Of a DNA stretch of 23,526 nucleotides, positions 1-8,479 are shown piece after piece. Every line of letters begins with the position of its first letter. Position 1 is the stretch's first letter. The notes beneath the pieces were generated by a model, which searched no databases, was not told the origin of the DNA, and saw only the letters and a program-made list of their open reading frames with translations. The translations under genes were made by a program, and so were the position numbers. The DNA comes from Solobacterium sp. (GTDB lineage: Bacteria > Bacillota_I > Bacilli_A > Erysipelotrichales > Erysipelotrichaceae). The DNA lies in contig JAFYGX010000259.1 of NCBI GenBank assembly GCA_017543025.1, forward strand, positions 1 through 23,526. The letters run 5' to 3'.

Positions 1-3000
1 CAGCTCTTCCACGATCCGGAAGCTCACGGACGTGCTGTCCTTGAGATTATTGATTCCCTCGATCGTTACCGTTGCTGTGCCGATGTTCACATTGTTCGAA
101 TAAGAGAGTTTATAATCCGTTCCTTCCTTCAGCGTCACATCGCCCAGCTGAATCACCGGTTTCGGTGTAATCGGCTTTCCGGTATATTCCGCATCACTGA
201 TGCCTGTGATCTTTGTTGATTTCACAGATGCTTTCGTGATCGTAAAGGAGGTTGAATCAGACCCGACATACATTCCCTTGCCCGTAAGAATCACATCGTA
301 TGTTCCGACATTCTTCATTTCATCCGGCCGGCCTGTCACTTCGTAATCAGTGCCTTCCTTCAGAAGTGTCTTCTCACATATGACTGCAGGGCTCTGATCC
401 TTTCCGGTGTATATGGATTCCTGTACTTCCGCCAGCTGGATATGAATCTTTTCTCCAGTCGGGTTGTTAATGACAGGCTCAGTGATGTCATAGGAGTAGC
501 CATAGATATCCTTTACTTCCGCTTTCCGTGTAATTGCATTGCCATCTCCGTCGATGTCCCGGATATCTTTGATTTCTGTAATCGGAACATAGACCAGACT
601 AACGTTTGCGACGGTTGACGGACCGATTTTGAACGCTGCTTCTGAAATCGGAATCAGAATCTTTTTATCATTCGCTTTGGTAATGACACGGGCAGGCGTA
701 ATCACATAATCCTTTTTCAACTGTTCTGCCCCAATATTGCTGTAACCGTTTTTATTCTGGAAATTCAGCTGCTTCAGCCTTCCGTTGTCGAAGATCAGAT
801 CTACATGACCGCTGCCTTCTTCACTGCTGACGATCGCAGGCACCGACATATTGGCGCCGTCATTTCCGGCTGCCGCGACATGAAGCCTGCCTTCCGCATC
901 CTTCACCGCATACCATTTTTCCGTCACCTGCGGGATAAGCCAGACACTTGTCGTGCTGTTCAGCCAGCGGATATAGTGTTTCAGAAAGCTTTCATCCGAA
1001 CTATCTCCGGGTCTTGAATAGTCCGGTTCCCCCTCAATCGTCCCGACGTGATATACCGAGACATCCGGCACATTTTTAATCTCGTCCGCGATCTTCGGAT
1101 TCTTTTCCAGATAATCCTGAGCCGCCGGCAGATCTGCAATCAGTCTGACGCCGACGCTTTCAATAACCCGCTTCCGCGTCTGTTCAATTGTGATCTCATA
1201 TCCTATGCCTTCGCTGTTTCTCACATTGTACGAGGTGATATTATCGTCTGACACCGCTTCGTGTGCCTGCTGCAGGATCAGCGGCTTCAGCCATGACAGT
1301 GCGGCTTCTTCCCCTTCATCCAGTGTGGCATAGATGACCTTTACCACATCATTCCATTCTCCGGACTTCTGCCAGTACTCTTTCACCCGATCGTAGTTAA
1401 TCTCATTTATCAGAACATCCTTGTCTGCCAGCGCGGATACTGCCCGGCCGGCTTCTGCGATCAGCGCATAGGTAAGTGCTGTCTGCCGGTATTTCATCAG
1501 AAAGTCTTTCCGCTCTCCGTCCGGAATATGTTTGCATGTCTCAAACACCCTCCACTGGTAACCTTCCACACTGCCCGGTGATCTCGGTGAAGGAAAGTAG
1601 AGGAACAGACCGCTGGTATTGAGCTGCTCGCAGTCCACCTCGCCTGTCTTCGGCAAACGGTAGAAGACATCTTTCGAATGGATGCCCATCGTGCCTCTGG
1701 CATAGATGATCTCCGGGTCCGCAAGAACGTCAATAATCGGCTGTACATCCTTTGTATAGCGGTTCACATCATTGATCTCTTCATCCGGCGTCACATCATC
1801 GATGGTTACTTCTTTCGCCGCAAGTCCGATCATCGCCGCAAGATTGCCGAGATCCCAGTAATCTTCCTCGCCATAGGCAATCGCAGAGGTAATGGAACTC
1901 AGCTCGTCATAAAACAGAAATTCATTTGTCTTCTCATTCTGTTTCGTGGCTTCCGCCATCATATCTTCATTCATTTTCAGAAGCGAACTGACCACGCCGC
2001 TCTTCATGAATTTATCTGTATTAATAACTGCGAGTGTAGCTTCCTGCTTCGGAGGAACTCCTTCTTCCGGCTGATAATACTCCCGGAAATCATCGACAAT
2101 GATTTTTCCGAGCGCATAAGTATCCATATCCGGCGTTTCTCCCAGCGCATTCAGCCAGCCGCTGTAGTCCTGTCCGCTGCCCGGTTCAAGTTCCGGTGAG
2201 CAGATGAAATAATCTGTAAAATGCGACAGTGCCAGGAACACTTCTGCACTGCCCATCAGACAGGTATCAAAGTCAATGAAATCAAATTTCTTCCCCTCTT
2301 TGATGAGTTTACTGTCGGCAATCGCATTGACGATTTCATGAAACCGCATCTCCACTTTGTTGTCATCCCGTTCATCAATCGCAAAGCCGCCCTTCGGACC
2401 GCTTCCGTGATCCCAGAGAATCAGATCATATTTCTGTGCCGGCGCAAATTCGACTCCCCAGTTGATAAACGTATTCAGAACCTGCCAGTTCGACATGTAT
2501 TTATCTGCCACTTCCTGAACCCCGGACTGATCCAGCAGCACAAGTTTGCCGGCATTCTTTTCTGCCCCATCGCTGAACGCTTCCCATACCTGAAGCTTAT
2601 CTGCGTCAATGCCAGGATCTCCTTCCTCTACAACAATCCGCTCATCTGCATCGATTGACCATCCATTCGCTCCGCCGGTCATGACCAGAAAACGTACCTG
2701 TTCACTGGAACTGAATTTCGAATCCAGAATCTGTTCCAGATTATGGGTTCCGAATCCGCTCTCTCCTTCCAGATCCGATCCGCAGAGATACATCAGAACT
2801 GTACGCGTAACCGGTTCTGCCGCTTCATTCAGTTCTTCTTCATCTTCCGCATCTGTTTCCTGAATTTCTTCCGGTTCTTCTTCCGTAACCTCTTCGGAGG
2901 CTTCTTCTGCCTCTTCAATCAGTTCTGCCTCTTCTTCACTGTCTTCAATTCCTTCTTCTGCAGCTGCGCGCAGTGTAAAACCGGAGGTGAGAAGAACTGA

Positions 3001-3057
3001 ACAGAGAAACAGCAGGAAAAGCTGTTTCATGCGGAATGTCCATCTGGTTTTCATCAT
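1..3057 (-). CDS. Secreted clostripain-family (C11) cysteine protease with C-terminal Ig-like repeats, partial
   Basis: Reading the minus strand from ATG at 3057 gives 1019 residues without a stop, so the C-terminus lies beyond the left edge. Residues 1-33 form a signal peptide (basic start, Leu/Phe-rich core, AAA before the mature end). A Glu-rich acidic linker follows (about 34-80). The C11 catalytic domain starts near TVLMYLCGSDLE (about 86); the catalytic His is in WDHGSG (His217) and the Cys in DTCLMG (Cys266), as in clostripain. From about residue 870 there are two MBG/Ig-like repeats with the pattern YTGK..P, LKEGTDY, N.GT. C11 proteases cleave after basic residues; this one should act outside the cell or on the cell wall. 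GGAAG lies 4 nt before ATG 3057 and 7 nt before a second ATG at 3054, so either could be the start. It is divergent from the gene at 3298. The substrate is unknown. Confidence 0.9.
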   Translation of the reverse strand, partial: MMKTRWTFRMKQLFLLFLCSVLLTSGFTLRAAAEEGIEDSEEEAELIEEAEEASEEVTEEEPEEIQETDAEDEEELNEAAEPVTRTVLMYLCGSDLEGESGFGTHNLEQILDSKFSSSEQVRFLVMTGGANGWSIDADERIVVEEGDPGIDADKLQVWEAFSDGAEKNAGKLVLLDQSGVQEVADKYMSNWQVLNTFINWGVEFAPAQKYDLILWDHGSGPKGGFAIDERDDNKVEMRFHEIVNAIADSKLIKEGKKFDFIDFDTCLMGSAEVFLALSHFTDYFICSPELEPGSGQDYSGWLNALGETPDMDTYALGKIIVDDFREYYQPEEGVPPKQEATLAVINTDKFMKSGVVSSLLKMNEDMMAEATKQNEKTNEFLFYDELSSITSAIAYGEEDYWDLGNLAAMIGLAAKEVTIDDVTPDEEINDVNRYTKDVQPIIDVLADPEIIYARGTMGIHSKDVFYRLPKTGEVDCEQLNTSGLFLYFPSPRSPGSVEGYQWRVFETCKHIPDGERKDFLMKYRQTALTYALIAEAGRAVSALADKDVLINEINYDRVKEYWQKSGEWNDVVKVIYATLDEGEEAALSWLKPLILQQAHEAVSDDNITSYNVRNSEGIGYEITIEQTRKRVIESVGVRLIADLPAAQDYLEKNPKIADEIKNVPDVSVYHVGTIEGEPDYSRPGDSSDESFLKHYIRWLNSTTSVWLIPQVTEKWYAVKDAEGRLHVAAAGNDGANMSVPAIVSSEEGSGHVDLIFDNGRLKQLNFQNKNGYSNIGAEQLKKDYVITPARVITKANDKKILIPISEAAFKIGPSTVANVSLVYVPITEIKDIRDIDGDGNAITRKAEVKDIYGYSYDITEPVINNPTGEKIHIQLAEVQESIYTGKDQSPAVICEKTLLKEGTDYEVTGRPDEMKNVGTYDVILTGKGMYVGSDSTSFTITKASVKSTKITGISDAEYTGKPITPKPVIQLGDVTLKEGTDYKLSYSNNVNIGTATVTIEGINNLKDSTSVSFRIVEEL

Positions 3058-3247
3058 GATTCTTCCTTTCTGACTGGCAGATCCGGTTTCCGTACAGTTC
3101 CGTCTTTCTGCCCTGATGGTATTATTCTACCTGTTTTTCTCTGCTGCACTGCACCAACTTTTTCCTTTCCGTATCCCATCTTCCTGTATTCCTGAAGCAG
3201 TAAAAATCAATTATCATATTAATTGCCATGTCCATTCAGCTGTTTGA

Positions 3248-3264
3248 TCTGTACCCCGTACAGA
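3248..3264. promoter_or_regulatory. Palindrome upstream of the aminotransferase gene, possible operator
   Basis: TCTGTAC-CCC-GTACAGA is a perfect inverted repeat with 7-bp arms and a 3-bp centre. It ends 20 bp before the AAAGGA ribosome binding site (3285-3290) of the plus-strand gene at 3298, in the 240-bp gap between two divergent genes for exported proteins. I see no strong -35/-10 pair here, only AT-rich sequence around 3209-3224, so the regulatory role is inference. A short RNA hairpin is the alternative. Confidence 0.4.
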
Positions 3265-3297
3265 ACGAATGAATCGGACCGAAGAAAGGATTATGAT

Positions 3298-4782
3298 ATG
3301 AAACCCTTTTCTGAGATGATTCTCTGTCTCTTCCTTCTGAACGGAACGCTCGCATGTGCTCCTGCCGGTGAACCGAAACCGGCCCCTTCTGAAGCCGCAC
3401 AGCCTTCAGCCGCTGCCACAGAGGCAGCTGTGTGCACCCCGGAAGTTCCGGAAGAAGACCCGGTTTATACAATCGAAACAATCCGGAACGCTGTCGTCGG
3501 ATTGGATGAACCTGTCGAACTGGAAGACGGAACGAAACGCCCGCTGATCAATTTTGACAATGCCGCCACTACCCCTGCGCTTCTGCCGGTAATGAATGAA
3601 GTTGATCAGAAGCTGAAGATGTATGGTTCAATCGGCCGCGGGTTCTCCCTGAAATCAAACTATTCCACTGATCTGTACCACGCCGTACGGGAAAAGGTTC
3701 TTGCGTTCGTCGGCGCAGACCCGGAAACGTATACCTGTTTTTATGTAAACAACACAACAGACGGTCTCAACAAGCTTGCGTCCGCTCTGATCGAAGATAA
3801 GGAAAATGTCGTTCTGACAACGCGGATCGAACATCATTCCAATGATCTTTCCTGGCGTGAGCGCTGCAGCGTCATCTATGCCGAAGTCGATGAACAGGGC
3901 AGGGTGATCTATGACGACATTGAAAGGCTTCTGAAGGAAAACAGGGTGGATTATGTTTCTGTCACTGCTGCGTCCAACGTTACCGGCTATGTGACGGATG
4001 TGCACCGGATCGCAAAGCTGGCTCATCAGTACGGCGCAAAGATCATCGTTGACGGTGCTCAGATCGTTGCTCATCGGAAATTCTCCATGATCGGTTCATC
4101 TCCGGAAGAAAACATTGATTTCTTCGTATTCTCCGCACATAAGATGTATTCCCCCTACGGAGGCGGTGCGGTAGTCGGCCTGACAGAAGTGCTCAACAGT
4201 CATATGCCGGAATTCTACGGTGGCGGCACCGTAAAGCTGGTCGCAGATGACTGGCAGAAATACAAGGAAGCTCCGGAGCGTTATGAAGCAGGCTCACCGA
4301 ATTATCCCGGCGTGATCGGGCTCGGAAAAGCGATTGATGTTCTTGAACAAGTCGGTTTTGATCAGATTTCCGCACATGAGCAGGTACTCAATCAGAAAAT
4401 GGTCAGGGGGCTGCTCGGAATGGATCACTGCGTTGTTTACGGTGATACACAGGACCTCAGTGACCGGGTCGGCGTTATTTCGTTCAATTTCAATGACATC
4501 AATTCCGATCTGCTCGCAAAAGCCCTGACCGCCAGAGGCATTGCGACAAGACGCGGAGCATTCTGTGCGCATCCTTATGTCTGGCGCTTAATGCATATTC
4601 CGGAAGAAAGCCTTGAACATTATGCGGACTGTCTGGATTCCAACACACCGGGGATGATCCGTGTCAGTTTTGGGATTTACAATACCGAAGAAGAGGTTGA
4701 TCAGTTTCTTCAGATTCTTGCCGATCTGCTTCCGGAATGCCGCGAACAGATGAAAAAGACTGCTTACAACCCGGAATTCTGA
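3298..4782 (+). CDS. Cysteine desulfurase-like class V aminotransferase with lipoprotein signal
   Basis: This 494-aa protein belongs to the SufS/CsdA-like PLP enzymes. Visible motifs are INFDNAATTP (84-93), IEHHSND (177-183), VDGAQ (Asp252, PLP pyridine contact), SAHKMYSP with the Schiff-base Lys282, the RRGAFCAHP loop with Cys423 where desulfurases carry the sulfur-accepting Cys, and MIRVSFG (Arg454, substrate carboxylate). Unlike ordinary family members it begins with a hydrophobic segment ending in GTLAC (Cys20), which fits a lipobox, followed by a Pro/Ala/Glu linker (21-55). It is therefore probably a lipoprotein outside the membrane, unusual for a PLP enzyme. ATG 3298 is chosen because AAAGGA lies 7 nt upstream and the signal peptide starts there; an upstream TTG at 3223 has no such support. 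No suf or isc genes adjoin. The substrate may be cysteine, selenocysteine or another amino acid. Confidence 0.88.
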   Translation: MKPFSEMILCLFLLNGTLACAPAGEPKPAPSEAAQPSAAATEAAVCTPEVPEEDPVYTIETIRNAVVGLDEPVELEDGTKRPLINFDNAATTPALLPVMNEVDQKLKMYGSIGRGFSLKSNYSTDLYHAVREKVLAFVGADPETYTCFYVNNTTDGLNKLASALIEDKENVVLTTRIEHHSNDLSWRERCSVIYAEVDEQGRVIYDDIERLLKENRVDYVSVTAASNVTGYVTDVHRIAKLAHQYGAKIIVDGAQIVAHRKFSMIGSSPEENIDFFVFSAHKMYSPYGGGAVVGLTEVLNSHMPEFYGGGTVKLVADDWQKYKEAPERYEAGSPNYPGVIGLGKAIDVLEQVGFDQISAHEQVLNQKMVRGLLGMDHCVVYGDTQDLSDRVGVISFNFNDINSDLLAKALTARGIATRRGAFCAHPYVWRLMHIPEESLEHYADCLDSNTPGMIRVSFGIYNTEEEVDQFLQILADLLPECREQMKKTAYNPEF

Positions 4783-4863
4783 TTCTCTGATTCCCTGCCG
4801 TATTCACTGCAGTCTGCTGATTTTTACCGGATCTTATTATCCCGACAATAATGGCATATACAG

Positions 4864-4899
4864 AAAAACACGGGCGTTATAAATCAACCCCGTGTTTTA
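4864..4899. terminator. Bidirectional rho-independent terminator
   Basis: AAAACACGGG (4865-4874) pairs with CCCGTGTTTT (4889-4898), and the stem extends inward by GTT/AAC past one bulged C, leaving a 7-nt loop. The flanking A and T runs give U-tracts on both strands. It lies between the convergent ends of the aminotransferase gene (+) and rlmB (-) and can serve both. Confidence 0.85.
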
Positions 4900-4940
4900 C
4901 ATTCTGATAATGATAAGCTGTTTTACTCTTTCCGCAATGC

Positions 4941-5654
4941 TCAGAGCGGGTGGCGCATTGCGTCAATCCCGTACATCAGGATTCCAGCACTGACCGATGC
5001 ATTGAGCGAAGAAATCGTTCCCCGCATCGGAAGAGAGACGATGTAATCACAGGTTTCCCGCAGCAGGCGGGAAATCCCTTTTCCTTCATTTCCGATTACA
5101 AGCACAGTATCAAAGTCATAGTTCAGCGAACGGTAATCCTGACCATCCATGTCTGCACCGACAATCCAGTATCCTTTTTTCTTCAGTTCCTCACATGTAC
5201 GGGTCAGATTTGTGACCGCTGCACAGCGCACGGTATCAATTGCGCCGGCGCTGACTTTCGCAACCGTCGGCGTCAACCCGGCATTGTGTGTTTTCTTGAA
5301 GATCACACCGTCTGCCGCAACCGCATCTGCTGTACGCAGCACCGCACCGAGATTGTGCGGGTCTTCAATCTCATCGAGCATGATCAGCAATCCGTGTTCT
5401 GATTTCTTATGGGCAGTCAGTTCTTCCAGTGAAACGGTCTGATATGGTTCGATTTCAGCTGCACATCCCTGATGATTCTCACTTTCCGCAAGCTTCGTCA
5501 GCTTTCTGCGTTCAACGAACGCCATCGGCACCCCGGCTCTTTCCGCCGCCTGTTCAAGCTCCGGCATCCTGGCCTGCAGGTAGAGCTTTCTTACCCGCCT
5601 GCGGTCTTTGAGAACCTGGCGGACAACCTGTTTTCCGTATACGATCTGTGTCAT
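4941..5654 (-). CDS. rlmB: 23S rRNA 2'-O-methyltransferase RlmB (TrmH family)
   Basis: This 237-aa SPOUT-class methyltransferase uses S-adenosylmethionine to methylate a ribose 2'-OH; RlmB acts on G2251 (E. coli numbering) of 23S rRNA in the peptidyl-transferase region. The N-terminal substrate-binding part starts VYGKQVVRQVL. The three TrmH motifs are present: DPHNLGAVLRTADA (98-111, with Asn101 and Arg107), GNEGKGIS (188-195, Glu190) and LPMRGTISSLNAS (208-220, Ser216 and Asn218), which form the trefoil knot. Its ATG overlaps the TGA of mrnC by 4 nt (5651-5654), and GGGAG precedes it. It is the last gene of the cysS-mrnC-rlmB operon, so co-expression of tRNA charging and rRNA maturation functions is expected. 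The exact target nucleotide is assigned from the family and gene order. Confidence 0.93.
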   Translation of the reverse strand: MTQIVYGKQVVRQVLKDRRRVRKLYLQARMPELEQAAERAGVPMAFVERRKLTKLAESENHQGCAAEIEPYQTVSLEELTAHKKSEHGLLIMLDEIEDPHNLGAVLRTADAVAADGVIFKKTHNAGLTPTVAKVSAGAIDTVRCAAVTNLTRTCEELKKKGYWIVGADMDGQDYRSLNYDFDTVLVIGNEGKGISRLLRETCDYIVSLPMRGTISSLNASVSAGILMYGIDAMRHPL

Positions 5655-6037
5655 ATTACTCCCGTAATCTCCAGCGCTTTCGCAAACAGCGCGCTGATTC
5701 TCTCTTCATTTCCTTCCAGATACAGCCAGCCGAGAACCGCTTCAAATCCGGTGGACTTCCGGTAGGTCAGAACATCTGCACTGCGGGGAACACTTCCGGC
5801 ATTGTCGTTTCTGCCCCGGTGAAAGTATTCTTCTTCCGGTTCCGTAAACCATCCCTCCGCATGAAGTGCGTCATATACCTTTGCCTGCGCATTCGCGCTG
5901 ACAAGCCTGATTGTCAGCCGCTGCAGCTGTTTCCCGGTTCCGTAGCCGCACTTTACCAGATACTCCCTGGTCTTCAGAGACCATACCGCATCGCCAAGAT
6001 ACGCCAGCGTCCGTCCGGAATGCTGATCAGGCTTCAT
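5651..6037 (-). CDS. mrnC: Mini-ribonuclease III, 23S rRNA maturation
   Basis: This 128-aa protein has only the RNase III catalytic domain and no dsRNA-binding domain, the usual Mini-III size. Visible are TLAYLGDAVW (10-19, acidic catalytic Asp16) and RKSTGFEAVLGWLYL near the C-terminus (second catalytic acidic residue in GFEA). In Bacillus subtilis MrnC trims the ends of 23S rRNA precursor. ATG 6037 is chosen because it overlaps the cysS TGA by 4 nt (6034-6039 region), has AAAGG upstream, and gives the family's normal length. A longer reading to 6118 would add 27 residues from another frame of cysS. It is followed by rlmB with another 4-nt overlap. Confidence 0.92.
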   Translation of the reverse strand: MKPDQHSGRTLAYLGDAVWSLKTREYLVKCGYGTGKQLQRLTIRLVSANAQAKVYDALHAEGWFTEPEEEYFHRGRNDNAGSVPRSADVLTYRKSTGFEAVLGWLYLEGNEERISALFAKALEITGVI

Positions 6038-7371
6038 CAGATCAGACCTTTCTCCATCAGCTTTGCGCGGTACGCATCTGCTTTCGCAAAGTCTTTTTCT
6101 GCTTTTGCCGCATTCCATCCGGCAAACAGTTCCCTGTCTTCTTCGGTTACTGTCACCGTTTCCGGTACAATTCCGAGCACTCCCAGCATCTTTTCCGCCG
6201 CATTGCGGAGCCGGCCTGCCGTCTCCCAGTTAATCTCACGCTGACGGAGTGCGCCGTTCAGCTTCTTGATTGTCTCAAAGATCACCGTATATGCGTTCGG
6301 TGTATTCATATCGTCATCCAGCTGATCAAGGAATTCCCGATAAGCTGCTTCGTCATACGCTTCCCCGAGCTCTGCGCCGGCAAGCGCTGCTTTGATATCC
6401 GTCTGCCGGATCGGCATCAGCACCTTTTCCAGTTCTTTGCGTGCCGTTTCGATTGTCTCATCGGAAAAGTTCAGTTCCTTCCGGTAATGAACCGATGACA
6501 TCAGCCAGCGGGTCAGATTGGTTCCGAGCCGTTCGACAACATCCTTTGCCCACAGTGTATTGCCAAGCGACTTGGACATCTTCTCCCCGTTGATGTTGAC
6601 CATCGCATTATGAATCCAGTAGTTCGCCAGCGCATTGTGATGCAGGGCCTCCTGCTGAGCCGCTTCATTTTCATGATGCGGAAAACGCAGATCCATACCT
6701 CCGCCGTGAATATCAATCTTCGGTCCGAGGTTGTTGTTGATCATAACAACGCATTCCGTATGCCAGCCAGGCCGGCCTTCTCCCCATGGTGAATCCCACT
6801 TGATGCCTTTGTCCGTCTTTTTCCAGAGTGCAAAGTCAAACGGGTTCTTCTTCTGGTCATTTTCTTCGATCCGGGCGCCTGCTTCCAGCTGGTCCGGCTT
6901 CTGATGCGATATTTCTCCGTATGTCGGAACACTGTCGACCGAAAAATATACATCACCGTTTACTTCATAGGCATGGCCGCTCTTTACGAGTTCGTCAATA
7001 AACGCAATGATCTGATCCATCGTCTCCGTGACCCGCGGCGTAATATCGGGCAGCTCGGTATTCAGCTGTGTGCGCACTGCCTGATAAGCGTCAATATAAC
7101 GCTTCGCAATCACTTCTTCGCCGACGTTTTCCTCCAGCGCTTTATTAATGATCTTATCGTCTACATCAGTAAAGTTGGACACATATGTCACTTTATAGCC
7201 TTCTGCTTCAAACAGCCGCTTGAGTACATCGAACACCACCATCGGACGTGCGTTTCCGATATGTGCATAGTTGTATACCGTAGGGCCGCAGACATACATG
7301 CTTACCTCACCCTCTCTGATCGGTCTGAACTCTTCAACCGCCAGTGATTTTGTATTATAAAGTCTGATCAT
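6037..7371 (-). CDS. cysS: Cysteinyl-tRNA synthetase
   Basis: This 444-aa class I synthetase charges tRNA-Cys with cysteine using ATP. It shows the HIGH-type motif AHIGN (36-40), KMSKS (264-268), and the zinc ligands expected to hold the substrate thiol: Cys28, Cys207 (WHTEC), His232 and Glu236 (PHHENE). The C-terminus (about 410-444) is short compared with the roughly 460-residue enzymes of E. coli and B. subtilis. GAGG lies 9 nt before ATG 7371. It is the first gene of the cysS-mrnC-rlmB operon and has its own promoter at 7443-7471. The leader is only about 65 nt, so there is no room for a T-box riboswitch. Confidence 0.97.
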   Translation of the reverse strand: MIRLYNTKSLAVEEFRPIREGEVSMYVCGPTVYNYAHIGNARPMVVFDVLKRLFEAEGYKVTYVSNFTDVDDKIINKALEENVGEEVIAKRYIDAYQAVRTQLNTELPDITPRVTETMDQIIAFIDELVKSGHAYEVNGDVYFSVDSVPTYGEISHQKPDQLEAGARIEENDQKKNPFDFALWKKTDKGIKWDSPWGEGRPGWHTECVVMINNNLGPKIDIHGGGMDLRFPHHENEAAQQEALHHNALANYWIHNAMVNINGEKMSKSLGNTLWAKDVVERLGTNLTRWLMSSVHYRKELNFSDETIETARKELEKVLMPIRQTDIKAALAGAELGEAYDEAAYREFLDQLDDDMNTPNAYTVIFETIKKLNGALRQREINWETAGRLRNAAEKMLGVLGIVPETVTVTEEDRELFAGWNAAKAEKDFAKADAYRAKLMEKGLI

Positions 7372-7442
7372 TTTCTATTTCCTCTTTCCTGTCCCCGGGA
7401 ACAGCCAGATGGCTCTGATTGTCTGACTGGAGAATCATCAAA

Positions 7443-7471
7443 ATTATACTGTAACGGAAAACTCGGTTCAA
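7443..7471 (-). promoter_or_regulatory. Promoter of the cysS operon
   Basis: On the minus strand TTGAAC (7466-7471) and a perfect TATAAT (7443-7448) are separated by exactly 17 nt, a textbook housekeeping sigma promoter. It predicts a start near 7436 and a leader of about 65 nt. It shares the intergenic space with the divergent kinase gene. Confidence 0.8.
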
Positions 7472-7476
7472 TCTTG

Positions 7477-7482
7477 TATAAT
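7477..7482 (+). promoter_or_regulatory. -10 box of the ribokinase-like gene
   Basis: TATAAT stands 22 bp before ATG 7505 on the plus strand, with AGGAG (7492-7496) between them. No good -35 is seen at 16-18 bp upstream. This region overlaps the -35 side of the divergent cysS promoter, so the two promoters may compete. Confidence 0.5.
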
Positions 7483-7504
7483 TGGCTTAACAGGAGCCAT
7501 TTTT

Positions 7505-8389
7505 ATGAAACTGCTTAATTTCGGATCATTGAATCTCGACTACACCTATCATGTCGATCATTTTGTCCGTCCGGGGGAAACAGAGGCCTCATCTTCCCGT
7601 TCCTTTGCCTGCGGCGGAAAAGGGCTGAACCAGTCCATCGCGCTGGCAAAAAGCGGCGCGCATGTTTATCATGCCGGAGCGGTCGGCGCAATGGACGGAG
7701 AAGTGCTGATTCAGGCGCTGAATGCTGCAGGCGTCAGTACTGATCTTATCGCCCGGCTCAGCGATGTACCAAGCGGCAGTGCATTTATTCAGGTCGTTCC
7801 GGACGGTGAAAACAGCATCGTACTGGACGGCGGCGCCAACCAGGCCATAACCAGAGATTACATTGACCTTGTGCTCAAGGATTTTGTCTTCGGTGACTGG
7901 CTGATCCTGCAGAATGAAATATCGGAGCTGCCCTATCTGATCGAAAAAGCCCATGACATCGGAATGAAGATCGCATTGAATCCCTCACCGATGAATGCCT
8001 CAGTCCGGAAGATGCCTCTGGGCTATATCGATCTCTTTATTCTCAACGAAGAGGAAGCGGCTGCCCTCAGTGAACATGCGCCGGATCCGCTTTCCGAGCT
8101 GCATCGACGCTACCCGCGTGCAGTCATTGTCATTACGCTTGGCTCCCATGGCAGTATCGCAATCGAAGACGGCATCCGTTTTGCCCAGAACGCCTATCCG
8201 GCTGAAGCAGTCGATACCGTCGGCGCAGGGGATACGTTTACAGGTTATCTGATCGGCTCGCTTGCGGAAGAAGTTCCGCTGATCGATGCTATGCGGATCG
8301 CTTCCAAAGCCGCTGCGATTTCCGTCAGCCGCAAAGGAGCCAGTACATCCATTCCGGATCTCAGCGAGGTGATTGCCGCGCTTGCCTGA
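7505..8389 (+). CDS. PfkB-family carbohydrate kinase, ribokinase-like
   Basis: This 294-aa cytoplasmic kinase transfers phosphate from ATP to a sugar hydroxyl. N-terminal signature: FACGGKGLNQ (34-43), the sugar-binding GGKG motif of ribokinases. Further on are LNEEEA (180-185, metal/phosphate site), TLGSHG (211-216, nucleotide site) and DTVGAGDTFTGYL (237-249) with the catalytic base Asp243 in the anion hole. Length and motifs match RbsK, but 2-deoxyribose, pseudouridine or other sugars cannot be excluded because no transporter or repressor of the rbs type lies nearby. ATG 7505 has AGGAG 8 nt upstream. It is a single-gene unit, divergent from cysS and ending in a strong terminator at 8414-8476. 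Confidence 0.88.
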   Translation: MKLLNFGSLNLDYTYHVDHFVRPGETEASSSRSFACGGKGLNQSIALAKSGAHVYHAGAVGAMDGEVLIQALNAAGVSTDLIARLSDVPSGSAFIQVVPDGENSIVLDGGANQAITRDYIDLVLKDFVFGDWLILQNEISELPYLIEKAHDIGMKIALNPSPMNASVRKMPLGYIDLFILNEEEAAALSEHAPDPLSELHRRYPRAVIVITLGSHGSIAIEDGIRFAQNAYPAEAVDTVGAGDTFTGYLIGSLAEEVPLIDAMRIASKAAAISVSRKGASTSIPDLSEVIAALA

Positions 8390-8413
8390 CGCTTTGCGGC
8401 ACAGCCGGCCCAT

Positions 8414-8476
8414 AAGGGATTGTAACGGGCGACAGGATTTATAAACAGAAATCCAGTCGGCGGTACAGCCCTTTTT
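8414..8476 (+). terminator. Rho-independent terminator of the kinase gene
   Basis: A long interrupted hairpin: AAGGG pairs with CCCTT, TGTA with TACA, CGAC (8430-8433) with GTCG (8456-8459), and GGATTT (8435-8440) with AAATCC (8449-8454) around an 8-nt loop. TTTTT (8472-8476) follows directly. It lies between convergent genes; only the plus strand has a clear U-tract. Confidence 0.75.
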
Positions 8477-8479
8477 ATT

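Noticed and set aside
1678..2658. Two long plus-strand ORFs (173 and 145 codons)
   Set aside because: They lie antisense to the C11 protease, whose catalytic motifs and signal peptide are unmistakable. The antisense products show no recognisable domain and no ribosome binding site.
3223..3297. Longer N-terminus for the aminotransferase from TTG 3223
   Set aside because: It has no ribosome binding site, would add a non-signal-like stretch before the hydrophobic segment, and would run through the palindrome. ATG 3298 has AAAGGA at 7 nt.
5648..6498. Plus-strand ORFs of 198 and 195 codons
   Set aside because: Antisense to mrnC and cysS, which are certain. Overlapping shadows of each other with low-complexity Arg/Ser-rich products.
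7372..7440. T-box riboswitch before cysS
   Set aside because: The leader predicted from the promoter is only about 65 nt. T-box leaders need well over 150 nt and a terminator hairpin, neither of which is present.
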